A stretch of DNA of 64,000 bases from Sphaerimonospora sp050942215 (lineage in GTDB: Bacteria > Actinomycetota > Actinomycetes > Streptosporangiales > Streptosporangiaceae), in the NCBI RefSeq assembly GCF_050942215.1, contig NZ_CP192056.1:3782001-3846000 (forward strand), written 5' to 3'. How positions within the stretch are numbered: position 1 is the stretch's first letter; every line of letters begins with the position of its first letter. Below, one piece after another: positions 60,510 through 64,000 of this stretch. The notes beneath the pieces are model-generated. The model ran no database searches. It saw only the letters and a list, made by a program, of their open reading frames with translations, and was not told the origin of the DNA. The translations under genes were made by a program, and so were the position numbers.

Positions 60510-61316
60510 CTACTTGGGTTCACCCACGTGTTTGCGGGCCTTCTCCTGGGCCTTTTTCCCGGGATGCTTGCGAAGGTGCGCGGGGAGACGCTTGCGTAGT
60601 TCCTCAGGAAGTCGCTCGCGGATCTGCGCCAGGGCCCTCACCTCTAGTTGCCGGATGCGCTCACGGGTCACGCCGTAGTGGCGGCCGATCTGCTCAAGGG
60701 TCTGGGGTTCGTCACCGTTGAGACCCAGGTGCCTGCGGAGGATGTCGGCTTCTTTGTCCGGCAGAGGGGCCAGCCACTCCTCGACGGCCTGCTCGGAGAG
60801 CATTTCTTGCAGCCTTTCCTCCGGCCCCGGCGTGGGGTCGGGCAGGGACAGGAAGTCTCCCAGGTTGGCCCCGTCCCCGACGATTCGGTCCAGGGAGTCG
60901 GTGACCTTGCTCAGCACGCGCACCTCGTCCACCGCGCGGACGTCCAGGCCGGTGGCCAGCGCCACATCGACCGCGGTGGCAGGTTTACCGGCCTGACGTA
61001 GTGCTGACTCCGCGGCCGCGACCTTGCGTATCCGCTCGTGCATATGGACGGGGATGCGGATGGCCGCGCCCTCGTCGGCGATCGCCCGGGTGATCGACTG
61101 CCTGATCCACCAGGTGGCGTAGGTGGAAAACTTGTTGCCCTTCAGTGGGTCGAATTTCCGGGCGGCGTGGATGAGGCCGAGAATTCCGTGCTGGAGGAGG
61201 TCTTCTTCCTCGAGTCCCTGCCCCAGGTAGCCCAGGATGATGCTGTACACCAGTCGCCTGTTGTGCAGGACGAAGGTGTCGCGGGCGACCCTGCGGATGT
61301 CGTCGGCGGGCGGCAC
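60510..61316 (-). CDS. sigma-70 family RNA polymerase sigma factor, apparently lacking its N-terminal part
   Basis: 268 aa from a GTG at 61316. Region 2 is strong (LVYSIILGYLGQGLEEEDLLQHGILGL; GNKFSTYATWWIRQSITRAIADEGAAIRIPVHMHERIRKV as a span). Region 3 and region 4 follow (LEQIGRHYGVTRERIRQLEVRALAQIRERL). Homologues known from actinomycetes carry a longer N-terminal part before ARDTFVLHNRRLV. Here the sequence upstream of the GTG turns directly into the reverse strand of drmA. No good ribosome site precedes the GTG. Either a short functional sigma factor or, more likely, a 5'-truncated gene. Confidence 0.75.
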   Translation of the reverse strand: MPPADDIRRVARDTFVLHNRRLVYSIILGYLGQGLEEEDLLQHGILGLIHAARKFDPLKGNKFSTYATWWIRQSITRAIADEGAAIRIPVHMHERIRKVAAAESALRQAGKPATAVDVALATGLDVRAVDEVRVLSKVTDSLDRIVGDGANLGDFLSLPDPTPGPEERLQEMLSEQAVEEWLAPLPDKEADILRRHLGLNGDEPQTLEQIGRHYGVTRERIRQLEVRALAQIRERLPEELRKRLPAHLRKHPGKKAQEKARKHVGEPK

Positions 61317-61349
61317 TCGGCGCGGGACCTGGGGGGACGGCGCCGCCCG

Positions 61350-63346
61350 CGTTCCGAAGCCGTACCGCTCGATCCGGAGCCCTCGCCCAACGCGGCATGG
61401 CACCCGTTCCAGCTCGGGTTCTTCCTGCTGACGGTCTGCGGGCTGATCGATGAGACCCACCCCGACCGCGAGGTGGTGGACCTGCTCTGGTTCCCCACGG
61501 GTGGCGGCAAGACGGAGGCGTACCTCTTTCTGGCCGCCTTCGAGATGATCCTGCGCAGGCTGCGGCATGGTGACGACGGCGGCGGAACCGCGTGCTCAGC
61601 CGATACACGCTGAGCCTGCTGACGACGCAGCAGTTCCAGCGCGCCGCAACCACCATCTGCGCCCTGGAGTACCTCCGGCTGGAGGAGGACCCGGTGATTC
61701 CGGGCGGCCCGTTCAGCATCGGGCTGTGGGTCGGCGGCGGCACCACCCCCAACAAGTACGCCGAAGCACACGAGATGTTCCGGCAGCAGCGCGAGGCCGC
61801 CAGGCCGAAGGACGTGTTCATCCTCGACCGCTGCCCGTGGTGCGGCACGCAGATCATGCCCACCGCCAAGTCCCCCGACATCGGCGACTACGGAGTGCGG
61901 ACGACCGAGACGTCCTTCCGCTTCCTATGCCCCAGGAGTGATTGCCACTTCCACGAACGGCTGCCGGTGGCGGTGGTCGACGAGCACCTCTACGCGGACC
62001 CGCCGACATTCGTCCTCGGCACCGTGGACAAGTTCGCCCGGCTGGCCTGGGAACCCGACGCGGGACGGCTGTTCGGCGGCGAGTGCCTGCCTCCGTCCTT
62101 GGTGATCCAGGACGAGCTGCACCTGCTCACCGGCCCGCTCGGCACCACCGCGGGTCTGTACGAGGCGGCCGTGCTCGAACTGTGCTCGTGGAGTGAAGCC
62201 CGCGGACCGAAGGTCGTCGCGTCCACCGCCACCATTCGGCGTGCGAGCGAGCAGATCCGCGGGCTGTACGGCCGCGACGTCCAACTGTTCCCCTCGGCGG
62301 GCCTGGACGCCCACTACTCCTATTTCGCCGAACCGGATCACACCGTCCCGGGGCGCAAGTACGTCGGCGTCATGGCGCAGGGCCATACCGCCGGTCGCGC
62401 GACGGCGGTGACCGCGGCCGCCATGTTGCACGCCCCCATGGAGCTGCACGAGGAGCACCGCGACGACTACTGGACGCTCGTCGCCTACCACCACAGCATG
62501 CGGGAGCTTGGCCGGACCCGTACCGCCGCCGGTGACGAGATCCCCGCGCATCTGCGCGGCCTCGGCTCGCCGGGACGCCGCCGTGAACTGACGGAACGCC
62601 AGGTGGAGGAGCTGTCCAGTAACCTCGACAGATCCGAGCAGCCCAAACTGCTGGACCGCCTTGAGCTGAGTTGCGAGGATCCCGACAGCGTTTCCATGGT
62701 CGTCTGTACCAACATGCTGTCGGTCGGAGTGGACGTGAAGCGGCTGGCGCTGATGCTGATGCTCGGCCAGCCCAAGGCGACAGCGGAGTACATCCAGGCG
62801 AGCAGCCGCGTCGGGCGGCACGGCGTCCCCGGGCTCGTGGTCACCTTCCTCAACGCGACCCGGTCGCGTGACCGCTCGCACTACGAGACGTTCGGAACCT
62901 TCCACCAGGCGCTCTACCAGCATGTCGAGCCGACCAGCGTGACTCCGTGGTCGATCCCGTCCCGCCGCCGGGCGCTGCACGCCGCGTTGGTGATCCTTGT
63001 CCGGCACGGTCTTGGGCTGTCGGCGGACGATCAGGCCGGCGACGTCCTCCACCACGCCGGCGAACTGGCCGAGGCCGCATCCCGGCTGGTCCGTTGTGCG
63101 GCCAAGGCGGACCCGTCCGCCGCCGGCGAAGTGCGGGCCGACCTCGATGGACTTCGCCGGGCCTGGCTGGACGCGGCGGAGCAGGCGAGACAGGCGGGCA
63201 AACGCCTGTACTACAAGCCCGCGGGAAAGGCGCAGGAGAGCCTGCTCAAGAACTTCGACCGGCCCGGCGGCATGTGGGAGGCGCAGCATTCCATGCGGAG
63301 TGTCGATCGTGAATGCCAGGTCATCGTGAAGGGGGCCGGGGAATGA
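61350..63346 (+). pseudogene. drmA: DISARM helicase DrmA, 5'-truncated and frameshifted
   Basis: The reading begins abruptly in the helicase region (AWHPFQLGFFLL; Walker A LLWFPTGGGKTEAYL) and meets a stop at 61613. The continuation is in another frame from 61592 (VLSRYTLSLLTTQQFQRAATTI): a single G appears to be missing near 61591. The second frame runs 584 codons with the DExH-like box VIQDELHL, ASTATIRRA, and the C-terminal helicase motifs SVGVDVKRL and IQASSRVGRHG. DrmA proteins normally have several hundred residues before Walker A; those are gone. The helicase core is otherwise well conserved. A sequencing error could explain the frameshift, but not the missing 5' part. The stop overlaps the drmB start (ATGA). 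Confidence 0.85.
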
Positions 63347-64000
63347 GCACCCGCAAGTTACGCGTCCGGCAGGCGCAGACGGTCGTGCCTTTCGGAGTGG
63401 GCGCGGTATTCGACGTCCAGGGCGAATCGTTCGTCGCGGCCGGGATCGCCGACTGGCCGTCGCCACGGGATCTGGAACGGATCCACGCGCCCCGGCTGGA
63501 ACGGAAGCTGAAGGTCACGGGCCTGTGGGCGCCGCTGCAAGCACCGGTCGCCGACTACGATGTCCCCGACGCGTCGGGGCCGGCATTCATCCGCTTCCCG
63601 GCCTGGCTCTTCTGTGGATCGTGCCGCCGGATGACGCACTGGCGGATCCAGGACGAGAAGTTCGGGCATCCGCCCTACTGCGCCTTCTGCAGCCCGCGGC
63701 ACAAACTCACCCCGATGCGGTTCGTCCAGATCTGCGAGGCCGGGCACCTGGGCGACGTCGACTGGTGGTACTGGGCGCACTCCGAGCTCACACCGGAGGA
63801 ACGCGACAGATGCCCGGGGCCCACGGCGCTGAGCTTCGAGGCCGGGGAGAACGCCACCGGACTTGAGGCACTGACGGTGCGCTGCCGGCACGAGGAGTGC
63901 AAGACGGCCCGCAGGGACCTGCTCGACATACTCGGGAGACAGAAGATGCGCTGCTGCGGGCGCAATCCCTGGGAGCGGTTCAGCGAGCGGAAGGACTGCG
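63343..64000 (+). CDS. drmB: DISARM-associated DUF1998 protein DrmB (partial, runs off right edge)
   Basis: 219 codons visible from an ATG that overlaps the drmA stop. The N-terminus RKLRVRQAQTVVPFGVGAVFDVQGESFVAAGIADWP (as a span) is characteristic of DrmB/DUF1998. Zinc-type Cys pairs follow (FCGSCRRM; YCAFC; QICEAGHLGDVDWWYWAH). In DISARM phage defence, DrmA and DrmB form the core complex that blocks incoming DNA. The frame is open to the window edge with no damage seen. Whether drmC and methylase genes follow is outside the window. Confidence 0.85.
   Translation, partial: MSTRKLRVRQAQTVVPFGVGAVFDVQGESFVAAGIADWPSPRDLERIHAPRLERKLKVTGLWAPLQAPVADYDVPDASGPAFIRFPAWLFCGSCRRMTHWRIQDEKFGHPPYCAFCSPRHKLTPMRFVQICEAGHLGDVDWWYWAHSELTPEERDRCPGPTALSFEAGENATGLEALTVRCRHEECKTARRDLLDILGRQKMRCCGRNPWERFSERKDC

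Noticed and set aside
60247..60678. 143-codon + strand frame as a complete gene
   Set aside because: It overlaps the ends of NmrA and the sigma gene, changes character after about 60440 and only its first part looks like a NUDIX start; treated as a fragment.
61925..63466. 513-codon - strand frame
   Set aside because: It is antisense to the conserved helicase region of drmA and carries no domain.
1..64000. CRISPR arrays, tRNA/rRNA genes, IS elements
   Set aside because: No spaced repeat array, tRNA-like cloverleaf ends or transposase motifs were seen; the repeats found are short tandem or operator-type.

Overview
The window is GC-rich actinomycete DNA, most like a Streptosporangiales or related filamentous actinomycete. 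The support for this is strong third-position GC bias, many GTG starts, Asp23/DUF6286-type envelope-stress genes, a CGNR zinc-finger regulator and a modular NRPS cluster. It was read by eye without database searches, so family names rest on motifs and layout. No tRNA, rRNA, CRISPR array or insertion sequence was seen.

Region 1 (1-29 kb) is one end of a nonribosomal peptide cluster, open at the left edge. It holds a C-A NRPS cut by the window, a type II thioesterase with Cys in place of Ser, an A-PCP-O-methyltransferase fusion whose A domain lacks the amino-group-binding Asp, a C-PCP-C protein without any A domain, an MFS exporter, a P450, a free-standing A domain with a proline-like code, a C-(degenerate A)-PCP-TE release module, four tailoring oxidoreductases (Zn-type alcohol dehydrogenase, PhyH-type dioxygenase, SDR, second Fe(II)/2OG oxygenase) and a C-A-PCP module with a threonine-like code. 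DinB, hotdog-thioesterase and AlkZ-like glycosylase genes lie between the oxidative operon and the threonine module. The likely logic is that an acyl or aryl starter is loaded and methylated on the A-PCP-OMT protein, extended by proteins that are loaded in trans, and released by the TE.

Region 2 (29-39.5 kb) is mostly housekeeping and stress: a small helix-turn-helix protein, about 1 kb of apparently empty DNA, a CGNR protein, a tightly overlapped five-gene Asp23/AmaP operon, and an XRE-cupin regulator divergent from a thioredoxin-reductase/methyltransferase fusion. A ferredoxin reductase and a fatty acid desaturase follow, closed by a strong hairpin terminator.

Region 3 (39.5-60.3 kb) has a PAS-GAF-PP2C phosphatase followed by a catabolic island: xdhC with a decayed moaA fragment, coxG, hyuA-hyuB, an IclR regulator, a CUT2-type ABC importer, a three-subunit form-II molybdenum hydroxylase, an amidase, a class III CoA-transferase, a truncated acyl-CoA carboxylase gene and an NmrA-like protein. 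Three pairs of a 13-bp motif, each pair exactly 20 bp apart, precede the divergent coxG/hyuA genes and the transporter. They look like the operators of the local regulator. Together the genes suggest uptake, hydroxylation, ring opening or amide hydrolysis, and CoA activation of a nitrogen heterocycle or lactam; the substrate is unknown.

Region 4 (60.3-64 kb) is a decayed recombination zone. It holds a NUDIX-like fragment and a sigma-70 gene and a drmA (DISARM) helicase gene that face each other with both 5' parts missing. drmA also has a one-base frameshift, and an apparently intact drmB runs off the right edge.
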